Of a stretch of 60,654 nucleotides of DNA, positions 22,842 through 31,661 are shown piece by piece. The stretch covers positions 1 through 60,654 of the forward strand of contig JACQFD010000013.1 of NCBI GenBank assembly GCA_016200225.1, given 5' to 3'. The translations under genes were made by a program, and so were the position numbers. This DNA comes from Planctomycetota bacterium (GTDB taxonomy: Bacteria; Planctomycetota; UBA1135; JACQFD01). The notes under the pieces were generated by a model that saw only the letters and a list, made by a program, of their open reading frames with translations, searched no databases and had not been told where the DNA came from. Within the stretch, counting starts at the first letter, position 1. Every line of letters begins with the position of its first letter.

Positions 22842-24433
22842 CGGCGCTTTTCCTCAAGCCACGTGCGCACGACGCGTCCGGCGGCGGCGGGATCGGAGGA
22901 AGCCGCGGCCGCCGCCGATCGTGCGAGGCCCTGTCGCGCGATGTCCTCCGGCGTGCGCTCGGTTCCGGCGGCGACGCCGCCCATGGGTCCGGTCGCGGCG
23001 GGCGCGATGCCAGCATTAACATTTCCGCGCGGCGATCCGACGCCCGCCATTTCGGGCGAACCGGGCGGAGCCATCGGTCTGATTTCGACATTCGCGGAGC
23101 GATTCGCGCGACGTAACAAAACGAGGAATAGTAATATTAATCCCACGAGCGCGCCGATGCGGCCGCCCGTGGAAATCAATTCCGGAATGTTACTGCTCGA
23201 AACCGGCGCCGGCGGCGCCGCGACATCGGGCGCCTTCGCGAAATCCGATTCGGCGGTCGCGCTGAATTGATCTCCGCGTTGATCGTCGAAACCGACGGCG
23301 GCTTTGACAGTTTTTTCCAATTCGCTCAGCCGCGATTTTAATGTTTGATCGACGAATAATGCAATACTCAATCGCTTGACTTCGAATCCGCGCTTTTCGA
23401 GCATTCGATCCGTATAAGAAAACGCGCGTTCAGTCGTGGATTTCTTGTCTGAATTGTGAAGAGTGTCCGCGCTCGATGCGCTCTTGTTTTCCGCCGGCGA
23501 ATTCGCCGACACCCCGGTGACGCCTCCGCCGGAGCCGCCGCCGTCGCCGTTGCTCTTGATGGAATCTTGAGATTCCTCCTTCTTGACAACAACTTTGTCG
23601 GGGTCCACCGTATATATCTTTTCGCTCTTGGAGTCGAAGTTGAGATCGGCGTTGATTGTAATATAAGTTTTGGAAACGCCCTGCGCATGGTCGAGCGCGT
23701 CCTGCGCGCGCCGGCGCAGCGTCTCTTCGAGCTCCACCTGCGCCATCAGTTGATTATTAGCCATCGCGAACTGGCGGTCGTTGCCCTCGGCGATGTCGCG
23801 AGTCAACTTCTTACCATTCGCCATGACGGAGACGTTTTCGGGGCGCAGCGAGTGCCATGCGTTCGCTACACAAGACTGAATCGCAGCCACGTCGGCGGCG
23901 GTGAGATTGATGCCATTTCGCGTCGTAACGCTAACGCTGGCGGTGCCGTCTTTTTCGCTCTTGCTGCGCCAGGTTTCCTGATCCTGCGACATTAATACTC
24001 GCGCGGCGGCGATGCCGGGATAACTGCGCAGAATGCGCTCCAATTCCCCCGCCACGGCCCGCTGAACATTTACTTTCTCGAGCAGCGACGTCGTGAACGC
24101 GTTCGTGCCTTTATCTAATAAATCGAACCCCGGACCGTCGGCGCTCCAACCGCTCTTTGCAACAATTAAAACGGATTCGTCATAACGATCCACCGGCACC
24201 TGGAGCGTGTTGACGCTGACTTTCGGTTTGATGCCCGCGCTTTCGAGAAGCGTCGCCATCTCGCCGATTTTTGTCGGATCGCCGGTCGAGAGCGATCGAT
24301 ACTCGACGCGGTTGCCGAAATAAGACATACCCGCGAGCACGCCCGCGGCCGCGAGAACGATCAGTATCGTTCCGACGCGCTGCGCCGCGGTGAGCGCTTT
24401 CCAAGTCTGAGTGAGGGATTGTAGTATATCCAC
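22838..24433 (-). CDS. fliF: flagellar MS-ring protein FliF
   Basis: A 531-residue membrane protein that forms the MS ring on which the flagellum is built. It has a first membrane segment at about 22-40 (ILIVLAAAGVLAGMSYF), ring-building domains with conserved blocks (VEYRSLSTGDPTKIGEMA, KLLDKGTNAF-type and VLMSQDQETW), a Ser/Gly/Asn-rich linker in the middle, a second membrane segment near 430-450 (LVGLILLFLVLLRRAN) and a cytoplasmic tail (ARSAAAAASSDPAAAGRVV, TWLEEKRR) that binds FliG. It follows fliE by 17 bases. Length is typical for the family. Confidence 0.96.
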   Translation of the reverse strand: MDILQSLTQTWKALTAAQRVGTILIVLAAAGVLAGMSYFGNRVEYRSLSTGDPTKIGEMATLLESAGIKPKVSVNTLQVPVDRYDESVLIVAKSGWSADGPGFDLLDKGTNAFTTSLLEKVNVQRAVAGELERILRSYPGIAAARVLMSQDQETWRSKSEKDGTASVSVTTRNGINLTAADVAAIQSCVANAWHSLRPENVSVMANGKKLTRDIAEGNDRQFAMANNQLMAQVELEETLRRRAQDALDHAQGVSKTYITINADLNFDSKSEKIYTVDPDKVVVKKEESQDSIKSNGDGGGSGGGVTGVSANSPAENKSASSADTLHNSDKKSTTERAFSYTDRMLEKRGFEVKRLSIALFVDQTLKSRLSELEKTVKAAVGFDDQRGDQFSATAESDFAKAPDVAAPPAPVSSSNIPELISTGGRIGALVGLILLFLVLLRRANRSANVEIRPMAPPGSPEMAGVGSPRGNVNAGIAPAATGPMGGVAAGTERTPEDIARQGLARSAAAAASSDPAAAGRVVRTWLEEKRR

Positions 24434-24450
24434 GTTTTATATTAATTAAA

Positions 24451-24798
24451 TCAAACCGTCATCCGCATGACTTCATGATAGGCATCCATGACTTTGTTGC
24501 GGACTTCGAGTCCCATCTGCAACGCGAGCCCGGCTTTTTGTACATCGATCATCACCGCGAACACGTCGTCGCGCTTTCCCGCCGAAAGATCGGCGACCGC
24601 CTTGCCCGAATTCTGCTGTGAAGTTATCAATTGATCCATCGCATGCGTGAGGGCATTCGCGAAATTCGAGTTTTGCGCCGCGCCGTCGATCGATAACAAT
24701 TCGCCGGCGCCGCCGTCGATCGGATCCAGGCGTCCGACCGTCTTGGCCGCGCCCGCCGCGCCCGATTGGATGGCATTCAATCCGGAGATGGGTTCCAT
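24451..24798 (-). CDS. fliE: flagellar hook-basal body protein FliE
   Basis: A 115-residue adapter that joins the MS ring to the rod. It shows the family's C-terminal signature: NFANALTHAMDQLITSQQN, then a VFAVMIDVQKAGLALQMG stretch, and VRNKVMDAYHEVMRMTV at the end. It lies between flgC and fliF in the usual order, 34 bases after flgC. Confidence 0.95.
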   Translation of the reverse strand: MEPISGLNAIQSGAAGAAKTVGRLDPIDGGAGELLSIDGAAQNSNFANALTHAMDQLITSQQNSGKAVADLSAGKRDDVFAVMIDVQKAGLALQMGLEVRNKVMDAYHEVMRMTV

Positions 24799-24832
24799 GG
24801 TTCGTTATTGATTATTATTTATTAATTATTGC

Positions 24833-25252
24833 TTATTTTCCGATCTGTATGGATTTCAACACCATTTCACGGTAAATCTTGATCGCCGAGAGGTTGGCCT
24901 CGTAGGAGCGGGCCGCGGTCATCAAGTCCACCATTTCCGTCGCGGGCGTGACGTTTGGGAGAACGACGTCCCCGTTTTCATTAGCATAAGGATTGCCCGG
25001 CTCGTGGCGCAGTTCGCCCGGCGAATTGTCAATTTCAATTTTCGCGCGCACCATGCCGGGCGTTTCGCCGTCCGCCGTCGCGCCGGCAAGCACCGACTCG
25101 AACGAAACCTGGCGGCGCTTGTACGGGCCGCCGTCGGGCGTTCGCAGAACATTAGCATTCGCGATGTTGCCCGCGATCACGTTCATGCGAAGGCGCTCGG
25201 CCACGAGCGCCGACGCGCTCACGTCCATCGAAGAAAAGGGACCGTCTGTCAT
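24833..25252 (-). CDS. flgC: flagellar basal-body rod protein FlgC
   Basis: A 139-residue proximal rod protein. The N-terminus has the rod/hook signature (SASALVAERLRMNVIAGNIA, N-A-N), the middle has the FlgC-type insertion with NPYANENGDVVLPNV, and the C-terminus carries MVDLMTAARSYEANLSAI, which forms the coiled coil with the N-terminal helix. It is exported by the flagellar type III system, without a cleaved signal. The order flgB-flgC-fliE is standard. Confidence 0.96.
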   Translation of the reverse strand: MTDGPFSSMDVSASALVAERLRMNVIAGNIANANVLRTPDGGPYKRRQVSFESVLAGATADGETPGMVRAKIEIDNSPGELRHEPGNPYANENGDVVLPNVTPATEMVDLMTAARSYEANLSAIKIYREMVLKSIQIGK

Positions 25253-25293
25253 GGGTTTGCGCCTTCCGCGCTTTTTGTTAAATTAAGCATTAA

Positions 25294-25653
25294 CTATTTC
25301 GACTGGATCGCCATCCGGATGCCTTGAAATTGCGAATTGATAATTTCAGCCATCGCTTCGAACTGCAGGCGATTTTTTTCGAGATCCGCATACTCGCGAT
25401 CGAACAGTACATTGTTGCCGTCCGAACGGCCCGGCGTGGTGTCCTCGACAATTTTCGGTTCCACGGCCAGCGTATCGTTCGAGTTACCCGCCTCTCGAAG
25501 CAACGATTCGAATTGCACCTCTTTCCGGCGATAACCCGGAGTATTCGCATTCGCGATGTTGGTCTGAATGACGCGGTGGCGCGTCATCGCGACCTCCATC
25601 GCGCGCTCGAGATGGTCGAATCCGCTTCCGATTCCTGTAATGTCCGGCGGCAT
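25294..25653 (-). CDS. flgB: flagellar basal-body rod protein FlgB
   Basis: A 119-residue proximal rod protein. It shows MTRHRVIQTNIANANTPGYR near the N-terminus and RLQFEAMAEIINSQFQGIRM at the C-terminus, the paired helices typical of rod proteins. It begins 30 bases after the stop of the sigma-54 activator gene, so the regulator pair lies immediately upstream in the same operon. Confidence 0.96.
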   Translation of the reverse strand: MPPDITGIGSGFDHLERAMEVAMTRHRVIQTNIANANTPGYRRKEVQFESLLREAGNSNDTLAVEPKIVEDTTPGRSDGNNVLFDREYADLEKNRLQFEAMAEIINSQFQGIRMAIQSK

Positions 25654-25683
25654 GGGATTGGTTATTTTGTAATTTGTTAATTA

Positions 25684-27189
25684 TTACAAAGGACGCTGGA
25701 TTTTCGGCGGTACCGCGGAGGGGGGATTCGCCGCCGGCACGGGCGCCGGCGTCGGCAGCGCCATTGGCCAGCTTCCAAGTCCGGGCTTTCCCATTCGCGC
25801 GAACCGCGCGTCGAGGAGACGGTACGACTTCAATTTGTTAGAAAGTGTGCGCGCCGTGACGCCAAGAATGCGCGCCGCCGCCGTTTTATTGTTATGAGTC
25901 GATTCGAGCGCTTTTTCGATCGCTTCGCGTTCGATGTCCGAGAGTCTGCGGCCGCCCAGATCCGTCATGCCGGAGTCCACGTGCGGGTCGCCGGGACCGG
26001 CGGCCACATGTGTCGCACTACCCATTCCGAGGTCCGCAAGTACATCCTCTGCGCGGATCTCCTCGCACGAATCGCGTACTACAATTCGTTGAATGAGATT
26101 CTCGAGTTCGCGCACGTTGCCCGGCCAGCGATGGTTGTTAAGAGTCTGAATCGACTGCGCCGAAAAACTCTTGACGCGCGAGTGGTTTTCGGCCGCATAC
26201 CTCTCGAGGAACTGTCGCGCGAGCGGTTCGATGTCCTGGATGCGATCGCGCAGTGCGGGAACGCGGATCGGCAGTACATTCAATCGATAGTACAAATCCT
26301 CGCGGAAGCGTCCGTCCTTGACCTCTTGTGCAAGGTCTCGATTGGTTGTTGCGACTACACGCACATCCACATGTAGAGTCTTGGTGCCGCCGACGCGTTC
26401 GAACTCCTGTTCTTCGAGTACTCGCAACAGTTTTGGCTGCAAACGCAGGGGCACCTCGCCGATTTCGTCGAGCAGTAGAGTGCCGCCGTCGGCGAGTTCG
26501 AAGCGACCCTCGCGCTTGCCGACCGCGCCTGTGAACGCGCCGCGCTCGTGGCCGAACAGTTCACTCTCGAGTACTGCTTCGGCGAGCGCCGCGCAGTTCA
26601 CGCGAATGAAGGGTCGGTCCTTGCGCGGACTTTCCTGGTGGATCCTATGTGCAACGCGCTCCTTGCCGACGCCGCTCTCTCCAAGAATGAGTACAGTAGA
26701 CTTCGATTTCGCGGCGCGCGTCGCCTCTTCAAGAGTCTTCCTGGCAAGCGGAGATTCCGCGACGATGCGCTGCTCTTTGGAACCAAGTTCGGCGCGCAAG
26801 TAAGCGTTCTCCTGCAACATCCGACGACCGCGCTCGATGCGCGCCATCAGTAGTTCAATAGTCTCAGGAGTACATGGCTTCAGCAGGAAGTCTTCCGCCC
26901 CTTCCTTCATGGCCTCGACAGCGCGTTCAACAGTGCCGTATGCTGTGAGAATCGCCACAGGGGTCTTGGGCGCCCGGCGCTTGATCTCTTTCAAGAGGTC
27001 TACACCAGTCTTGTGCCCCATCTGGTAGTCGGTTAGTACCGCGTCAGGCAAATCCTTGCCGAGTCGTTCGATGGCGTCCTCTGCCGTTGCAACGGATGTG
27101 ACGTCGTAACCCATGTTACGAAGTGCTTCACCGAGGAATTCACGGCCTAGAGGATCGTCATCCGCGATTAAGATGCGTTCGATTGTCAT
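25684..27189 (-). CDS. sigma-54-dependent response regulator (FlrC type)
   Basis: A 501-residue NtrC-family activator. The receiver domain (1-120) has the acidic pocket IADDDP and phosphoacceptor D54 (LTDYQMG). The AAA+ domain has Walker A GESGVGKE (Val where Thr is usual), the sigma-54 contact loop GAFTGA, Walker B GTLLLDEIGE and an R-finger region. The C-terminus has a Fis-type helix-turn-helix (NNKTAAARILGVTARTLSNK) and a Pro-rich tail. It directly precedes flgB, so it is very likely the flagellar class regulator comparable to FlrC or FlgR. I use the ATG at 27,189, which overlaps the kinase stop as TAATG, in preference to a start 8 codons upstream. Confidence 0.93.
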   Translation of the reverse strand: MTIERILIADDDPLGREFLGEALRNMGYDVTSVATAEDAIERLGKDLPDAVLTDYQMGHKTGVDLLKEIKRRAPKTPVAILTAYGTVERAVEAMKEGAEDFLLKPCTPETIELLMARIERGRRMLQENAYLRAELGSKEQRIVAESPLARKTLEEATRAAKSKSTVLILGESGVGKERVAHRIHQESPRKDRPFIRVNCAALAEAVLESELFGHERGAFTGAVGKREGRFELADGGTLLLDEIGEVPLRLQPKLLRVLEEQEFERVGGTKTLHVDVRVVATTNRDLAQEVKDGRFREDLYYRLNVLPIRVPALRDRIQDIEPLARQFLERYAAENHSRVKSFSAQSIQTLNNHRWPGNVRELENLIQRIVVRDSCEEIRAEDVLADLGMGSATHVAAGPGDPHVDSGMTDLGGRRLSDIEREAIEKALESTHNNKTAAARILGVTARTLSNKLKSYRLLDARFARMGKPGLGSWPMALPTPAPVPAANPPSAVPPKIQRPL

Positions 27190-28394
27190 TAGTTTTCCTG
27201 CTGGGAATTGCATTGAGGGAACCAGAGGGTGAACGCAGCGCCGCGAACAGAAGGGTCCAAGTAGACTCTTCCGCCGTGCAGTGCTGCAGCCTTCGCGACC
27301 ACCGCGAGGCCGAGTCCCGTTCCGCGCGACTTCGTCGTGAAGAACGGTTGAAATATTCGATGTCGAACATCCGGGCGCACACCCGGACCTTCGTCGCTGA
27401 CGCGAATGGCAATGCCGGACTGTTGTTCGTCGACGCGCACGTCGACGCGTCCGCCATCGGGCATCGCTTCGATGGCATTGTTTAATAAATTCTTCACGGC
27501 GTGCGTTAATTGTATTTCGTCCACCGTGCCCATGAGCGTCCGCGGCGCATGGAACTCGAATGGATATTTCTTAATATTCTCCGGCGAAAGTGACATTTTT
27601 ACTTTTTCAGCGCAACGCTTTACTATTAATACGACGTCGGCGGTCTGTGCTTGAAATCGATCGCAGCGCGCGAAGTCGAGGAGATTGGTAACGACGCTAT
27701 TGAGATCGCGAACGCCCCGGACGATTTGACTCGCGTAATTCCGCAACTTTGCATTCGGCGCGTCGTCCTGCGCGGCGCGCAACAGTAAACTTGCAAAACC
27801 CTCGATCGAATGCAACGGATTGCGAACTTCGTGCGCCACCGTCGCGGACATTTCGCCGACGAGCGCGAGCTTCTCGCGATGCGCGACCTGTTGTTCGAGT
27901 CTCCGGCGATCGGTCCGATCTTCCAACAAATCGACGGTGCCGATGCACTGGCCTTCCGCGGTTGTAACATTCGCGCGAGTGCGCGAAAGAATGCGCGTCG
28001 CGCCTTCTGTAATTTCATATTCCCGCTCGCCGGGACGGCCCGTTAACAGTTCGGTGCCGAGATGCGATTTGATATCTTGCAGCGAGCGATCTGTCAGTTG
28101 ATTCGCACCGCTGCCGATCGATTCGGCCGCTTTTCGATTGGCGCGAAGGATCCGGCCGTCGTTGTCGGCGAAAATGACGCCCGTCGGCATCGATGATAAT
28201 AAAGCGTCGAGACTCGCGCGTTCATGATTCAACTCCGCATTTCTTGCGCGCAACTCTTGATTCGCGCGCGCGAGTTCGCGTTCCATGGCGGCGACACGTA
28301 CTAACAATCGCGCATACGACTCGTGCAGCGCGCGAATTTCTGTAATTTCGCGCGCGTTGTCGCTTGTACACAGTTCGGCGGCGAATTCGTTCAT
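27189..28394 (-). CDS. PAS histidine kinase (FlrB type)
   Basis: A 401-residue cytoplasmic sensor kinase without membrane segments. It has an N-terminal coiled coil (21-65), a PAS domain at about 62-160 (LLSSMPTGVIFADNDGRILR), the dimerisation helix with H188 (SATVAHEVRNPLHSIEGFA), and a complete ATPase domain with an N-box (AVKNLLNNAIEAMPDGG), G1 (DEGPGV) and G2 (GTGLGLAV). Its stop overlaps the start of the sigma-54 activator, so the two form a two-component pair. The soluble architecture and the flagellar neighbourhood match FlrB/FlgS-type kinases that report assembly state; that role is inferred. Confidence 0.92.
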   Translation of the reverse strand: MNEFAAELCTSDNAREITEIRALHESYARLLVRVAAMERELARANQELRARNAELNHERASLDALLSSMPTGVIFADNDGRILRANRKAAESIGSGANQLTDRSLQDIKSHLGTELLTGRPGEREYEITEGATRILSRTRANVTTAEGQCIGTVDLLEDRTDRRRLEQQVAHREKLALVGEMSATVAHEVRNPLHSIEGFASLLLRAAQDDAPNAKLRNYASQIVRGVRDLNSVVTNLLDFARCDRFQAQTADVVLIVKRCAEKVKMSLSPENIKKYPFEFHAPRTLMGTVDEIQLTHAVKNLLNNAIEAMPDGGRVDVRVDEQQSGIAIRVSDEGPGVRPDVRHRIFQPFFTTKSRGTGLGLAVVAKAAALHGGRVYLDPSVRGAAFTLWFPQCNSQQEN

Positions 28395-29362
28395 TTCCGC
28401 GCCTCCGATTTGTTATTTGCGCCGGGACCCGCATTCGGGCCCGTAACGATGGCCGGATTGCCGGCGGCCTCGAGCGCCGATTGTAACATTTCGGCGACTC
28501 CGGGCCTGCGCAGCGCGGCCGTCAGGTCTTCCGGACGTCCGAGTTGCATGCGCCATTCTGTAGCTTTGAGCGCGCGCGTCGCGGCGACTAATAATCGCGC
28601 GTCCTTGCCCGACTCGGCGATCGCGCGCTTGAGCGCGCCGACGGACTCGTCGAGTCGATTCAATCCATCGAACGCGCAACCCTCCAAAAACCGCGCGTCG
28701 GGACCTTTAACTGTATCGAGATACTCCAATGCCCGATCGAATTCGCGGCGCTTCAAATGTACAATTGCGAGGCGAACCGGATCGGGCACCGCGAGCGGAT
28801 GCGGATGCGGACCATGTGCTTCTTCATTGGCGGCGGCCACTTGATTCGCCTCCTTCGTTCGCGCGACAACGACTGCGTCGAGTCGCTCCTGATGCGCGGA
28901 AAGCCAACGATCTTCAAGTGTTATAAGTTCTTCGCGAATTCTCCGCGTCTGCAGATCCGCGTTGTACGGAGGTAATGTAAATGTCTCTTCCAACAGATTC
29001 GATTCGAGAATCTTGCCATCGAGGATTTCGCGTTCCGCGAGCGATGCGGCAGCGCGTTTCGACTCCGCCAGTTTTAGTCGACTGTCATTCTCGAGCGCGA
29101 CGCGCGGAATACCAAAAATACCGCGCTCCTTCCTGCCGATCTGTAGTTCCGGCGAAGGAGTCGCTACAATTGCCACGGCGGGCGCGGATGCGGGCAACGA
29201 TGCGGCCTGCGACTCCGGACGCGATGTTGGAGTAGATTCCGGGCGCGTCGACGGCTGCGTTTCCGCCGACCGTGTCGGAGCCTGCCCAAACGCCGCGGCG
29301 ATGCAGACGAGCGCAGTACACAATTGCAAATTCACAGTCTTTAGAATCGTTTTCAGGTTCAT
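28391..29362 (-). CDS. secreted TPR-type protein with Ser/Pro linker
   Basis: A 323-residue exported protein. I place the start at 29,362, which gives a signal peptide (NLQLCTALVCIAAAFGQA) and an ATGA overlap with the preceding gene. A low-complexity linker rich in Ser, Pro, Ala and Arg follows (about 30-70). The centre has helical sections (RLKLAESKRAAASLAEREIL, TRRIREELITLEDRWLSAHQ), and the C-terminal third holds TPR-like units (VHLKRREFDRALEYLDTVKG, GLNRLDESVGALKRAIAESG). The stop overlaps the kinase start. It is a periplasmic or envelope scaffold of unknown role, cotranscribed with the regulators of the flagellar run. Confidence 0.75.
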   Translation of the reverse strand: MNLKTILKTVNLQLCTALVCIAAAFGQAPTRSAETQPSTRPESTPTSRPESQAASLPASAPAVAIVATPSPELQIGRKERGIFGIPRVALENDSRLKLAESKRAAASLAEREILDGKILESNLLEETFTLPPYNADLQTRRIREELITLEDRWLSAHQERLDAVVVARTKEANQVAAANEEAHGPHPHPLAVPDPVRLAIVHLKRREFDRALEYLDTVKGPDARFLEGCAFDGLNRLDESVGALKRAIAESGKDARLLVAATRALKATEWRMQLGRPEDLTAALRRPGVAEMLQSALEAAGNPAIVTGPNAGPGANNKSEARK

Positions 29363-30843
29363 TGTCCCGGCACCTCCGGAATGATTCCCTGATAGGCGAG
29401 CGTGGCGCGCTCCAGATCGTTCTGCGCCAGGTACGCGTCGCCAAGACAACGAATCGCCGCATTAACAAAACTCGCGTCTTTCGAGATCTTGATCGCGTCG
29501 GTGAGCAACACGGGAACCCGCTGCGATTCGTTGGAACGGAGCGCCAGTTCCGCTTCGACGAGTTGTCGGATGTGGTTCCAGGCGAGATCCGTCGGCGCGG
29601 ACTTTAATAATCGCCGCGCATCCTCCAATTCTCCGCGCAGAATTAATTCATAGGTCGCCCGCAATTGCATTTCTACATTTGCGTGGAGTCGGCGCGCGGC
29701 GAGATCGATCTGCCCATTCTCGGCGAGCCACGTGCCGATGACGACTTCATGCGGATCTGTAGAGAGCGTGGCGCGCAGAAAAAGTTCGGTCAAGGCCTCC
29801 CCCGCGCGGTGCGCGGCGGTCCGGGCCTTTTCTAAATATTTACGTTTGATCTGCGGCTCCGTCGAAAGCGACGCCAGCGCCAGCCAGCCCTCGAGGGCAT
29901 CGTGATCTTGATGAAACGAATCGGATAATTGCGTTCGGATTCGTAACAATTCGATCGCTTGCAGCGGACTTAATATAATATTCTCCAGCGTGCCGATTTC
30001 CTTCCACGCGAGTTCGATTTCGCCCGTCTGGCGCAGAGCCTCGACGCGCGCGATGCGCGCGACAACGGCGGCGTCGGTCTCGGGAAATCGTTCGAGTACA
30101 ATTTCAAAATAGCGCTGCGCGACCGCGGGTTCGCCGCTCGAAAGGCGGCACATGCCAAGATAAACGAAAGCGTCGCCCGCGATCGGATTCGAAGCGTGCT
30201 TGTCGGCGATCGGCGCCAATACCAAGACTGCTTCTGTAGCATTGTCGCGCGCGAGTTCGAGCCGGCCGATTTCGACGTCCGCCCGCAGCGTCTTTTCTTC
30301 GTTACTAACGCTTTCGCGATAGGATCGAAGCGTCTCGATCGCGCTGATGTAGTTTCCCGCCTCCTCCTGAAGCGCGGCGAGTTCCTGCCATGCCACGGGA
30401 GAACGCGGATCGCTCGAACCGCGGACGAGAAAATATCCAAATTGCGATTCGCCCGCGGCGCGAACGATGGCGCGCGAACTTTCGTTAAATTCCGTGGGAA
30501 CCGCGAAAATGGAGACTTCGTTGTTCTCGATTTTTACTAAAAATCCCTGAGAACCGGCGATGGCTTCGAGCGCGTCTCCCGCCGCGAACGAGCGCAGGAC
30601 GACATTCTTTAATTTACCGTTAAAATCCGACGGGAGATCCGCGAGAGAGTATCCCGAGACGCTACAAATACGCGCGATCGCTTCCCGCGCGAGGCCCTCC
30701 TCGCAACGCAGGTTGATGCGGATGGGATCGCTCCCCGGCACCGCGTCGATCGTGATCGAGTCCGCGCGATCGTCCTCGCGGACGGCCGCGGGGCTCCCGA
30801 TGGCGGCTTGGATGAGTAGTAACATTGCGGCGATAATAAACAT
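29359..30843 (-). CDS. secreted STN-domain and TPR protein
   Basis: A 494-residue exported protein. The start at 30,843 (overlapping the preceding stop as TAATG) yields a signal peptide (MFIIAAMLLLIQAAIGSPA). Residues of about 35-110 form an STN domain, the short N-terminal module of secretins and TonB receptors (INLRCEEGLAREAIARIC, GKLKNVVLRSFAAGDALEAI). The rest is a long series of TPR-like helices, e.g. WQELAALQEEAGNYISAIET, YLGMCRLSSGEPAVAQRYFE and CLGDAYLAQNDLERATLAYQ. It has no secretin barrel. It is presumably a periplasmic interaction protein; the link to flagella or to envelope transport is inferred from the operon only. Confidence 0.8.
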   Translation of the reverse strand: MFIIAAMLLLIQAAIGSPAAVREDDRADSITIDAVPGSDPIRINLRCEEGLAREAIARICSVSGYSLADLPSDFNGKLKNVVLRSFAAGDALEAIAGSQGFLVKIENNEVSIFAVPTEFNESSRAIVRAAGESQFGYFLVRGSSDPRSPVAWQELAALQEEAGNYISAIETLRSYRESVSNEEKTLRADVEIGRLELARDNATEAVLVLAPIADKHASNPIAGDAFVYLGMCRLSSGEPAVAQRYFEIVLERFPETDAAVVARIARVEALRQTGEIELAWKEIGTLENIILSPLQAIELLRIRTQLSDSFHQDHDALEGWLALASLSTEPQIKRKYLEKARTAAHRAGEALTELFLRATLSTDPHEVVIGTWLAENGQIDLAARRLHANVEMQLRATYELILRGELEDARRLLKSAPTDLAWNHIRQLVEAELALRSNESQRVPVLLTDAIKISKDASFVNAAIRCLGDAYLAQNDLERATLAYQGIIPEVPGQ

Positions 30844-31658
30844 TAACGATCGCCTCCAATCGTAAATTCCTTGGTGAACCGGTTGCGAATGGGCGCCGCG
30901 TCGGGCGCGAGTTCGCGCGCGAAACAACGGGCGATGCCGAGACGCGCGGTGAGTTCGTGTTCGCGCGAAGCCCTGCCCGGGGGCAAATGTAACAGTGCTT
31001 GATAATATTTCTTGCGCGCTTCGCCGTAGAATCCGTGGTCAAAGAGCGCTTGAGCTTCTAACAATTCCGGCGTGGGTCCGGTCGACTCCTGGCCCGCCGC
31101 CGGTTGCGCGGCCGCCCGGTTTTGTTTGTTTGGATTCGCCGCTTCCGCATTCGGCTTGCCGCCCGCGACTCGGTCGGGACCGGCGTTATCGTTATGATTT
31201 GGAACCGCCGCGTCGGGACGCGCGGATCCCGGGTTTTCGAGTTCGCGAAACGTCCCCGGAGGTCCAAAACCGTTATTATGCTTGAGATACGCGGAAAGCT
31301 CGCTCGACCGCGATTCGAATTGATATATTAAATATCCGATGAACAAACTGTTGACGACGATCGCGAACGCGATCCACGTCGACGATTTTAATAAAAACGA
31401 ACGGGGCGCGGCCGGCGACGGCGCGAACGCGGCCCCGAGCAGCGCTTCGAGCGAGCCGGGAGCGGGCGAGCCCGTCGATTTCGATTCGAACGCGGAACTT
31501 CCGCCCGCTGCGGCGGCATGCGCGGCGGCCGCTGTCGCGCGTTCGTCGCCGCCCAATTCAAACAGATCTTCGACCGCGTCGCTCGGCGGAACGGGCGCGG
31601 TTTTCACGCCGTGCTCGTCGGTGGCGGTCGCTTCGGGTGCGAAGAGGTCGTCGGACAT
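30843..31658 (-). CDS. single-pass membrane protein with TPR-like C-terminus
   Basis: A 271-residue protein with a cytoplasmic, acidic and Ala-rich N-terminus (about 1-85), one membrane segment at about 92-112 (IAFAIVVNSLFIGYLIYQF), a Pro/Asn/Ala-rich linker, and a C-terminal helical pair resembling one TPR unit (LLEAQALFDHGFYGEARKKY). The DLFELG motif near residue 31 and DLFAPE at the start are repeated acidic patches. The stop overlaps the next start (TAATG) and the upstream gene ends 3 bases before its start. It probably anchors or bridges the two secreted TPR proteins to the cytoplasmic regulators, which is speculation from order. Confidence 0.7.
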   Translation of the reverse strand: MSDDLFAPEATATDEHGVKTAPVPPSDAVEDLFELGGDERATAAAAHAAAAGGSSAFESKSTGSPAPGSLEALLGAAFAPSPAAPRSFLLKSSTWIAFAIVVNSLFIGYLIYQFESRSSELSAYLKHNNGFGPPGTFRELENPGSARPDAAVPNHNDNAGPDRVAGGKPNAEAANPNKQNRAAAQPAAGQESTGPTPELLEAQALFDHGFYGEARKKYYQALLHLPPGRASREHELTARLGIARCFARELAPDAAPIRNRFTKEFTIGGDR

Positions 31659-31661
31659 TAT

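Noticed and set aside
22309..23091. A 260-codon minus-strand frame overlapping fliF and fliG.
   Set aside because: Arg-rich composition and overlap with two well-identified genes in another frame.
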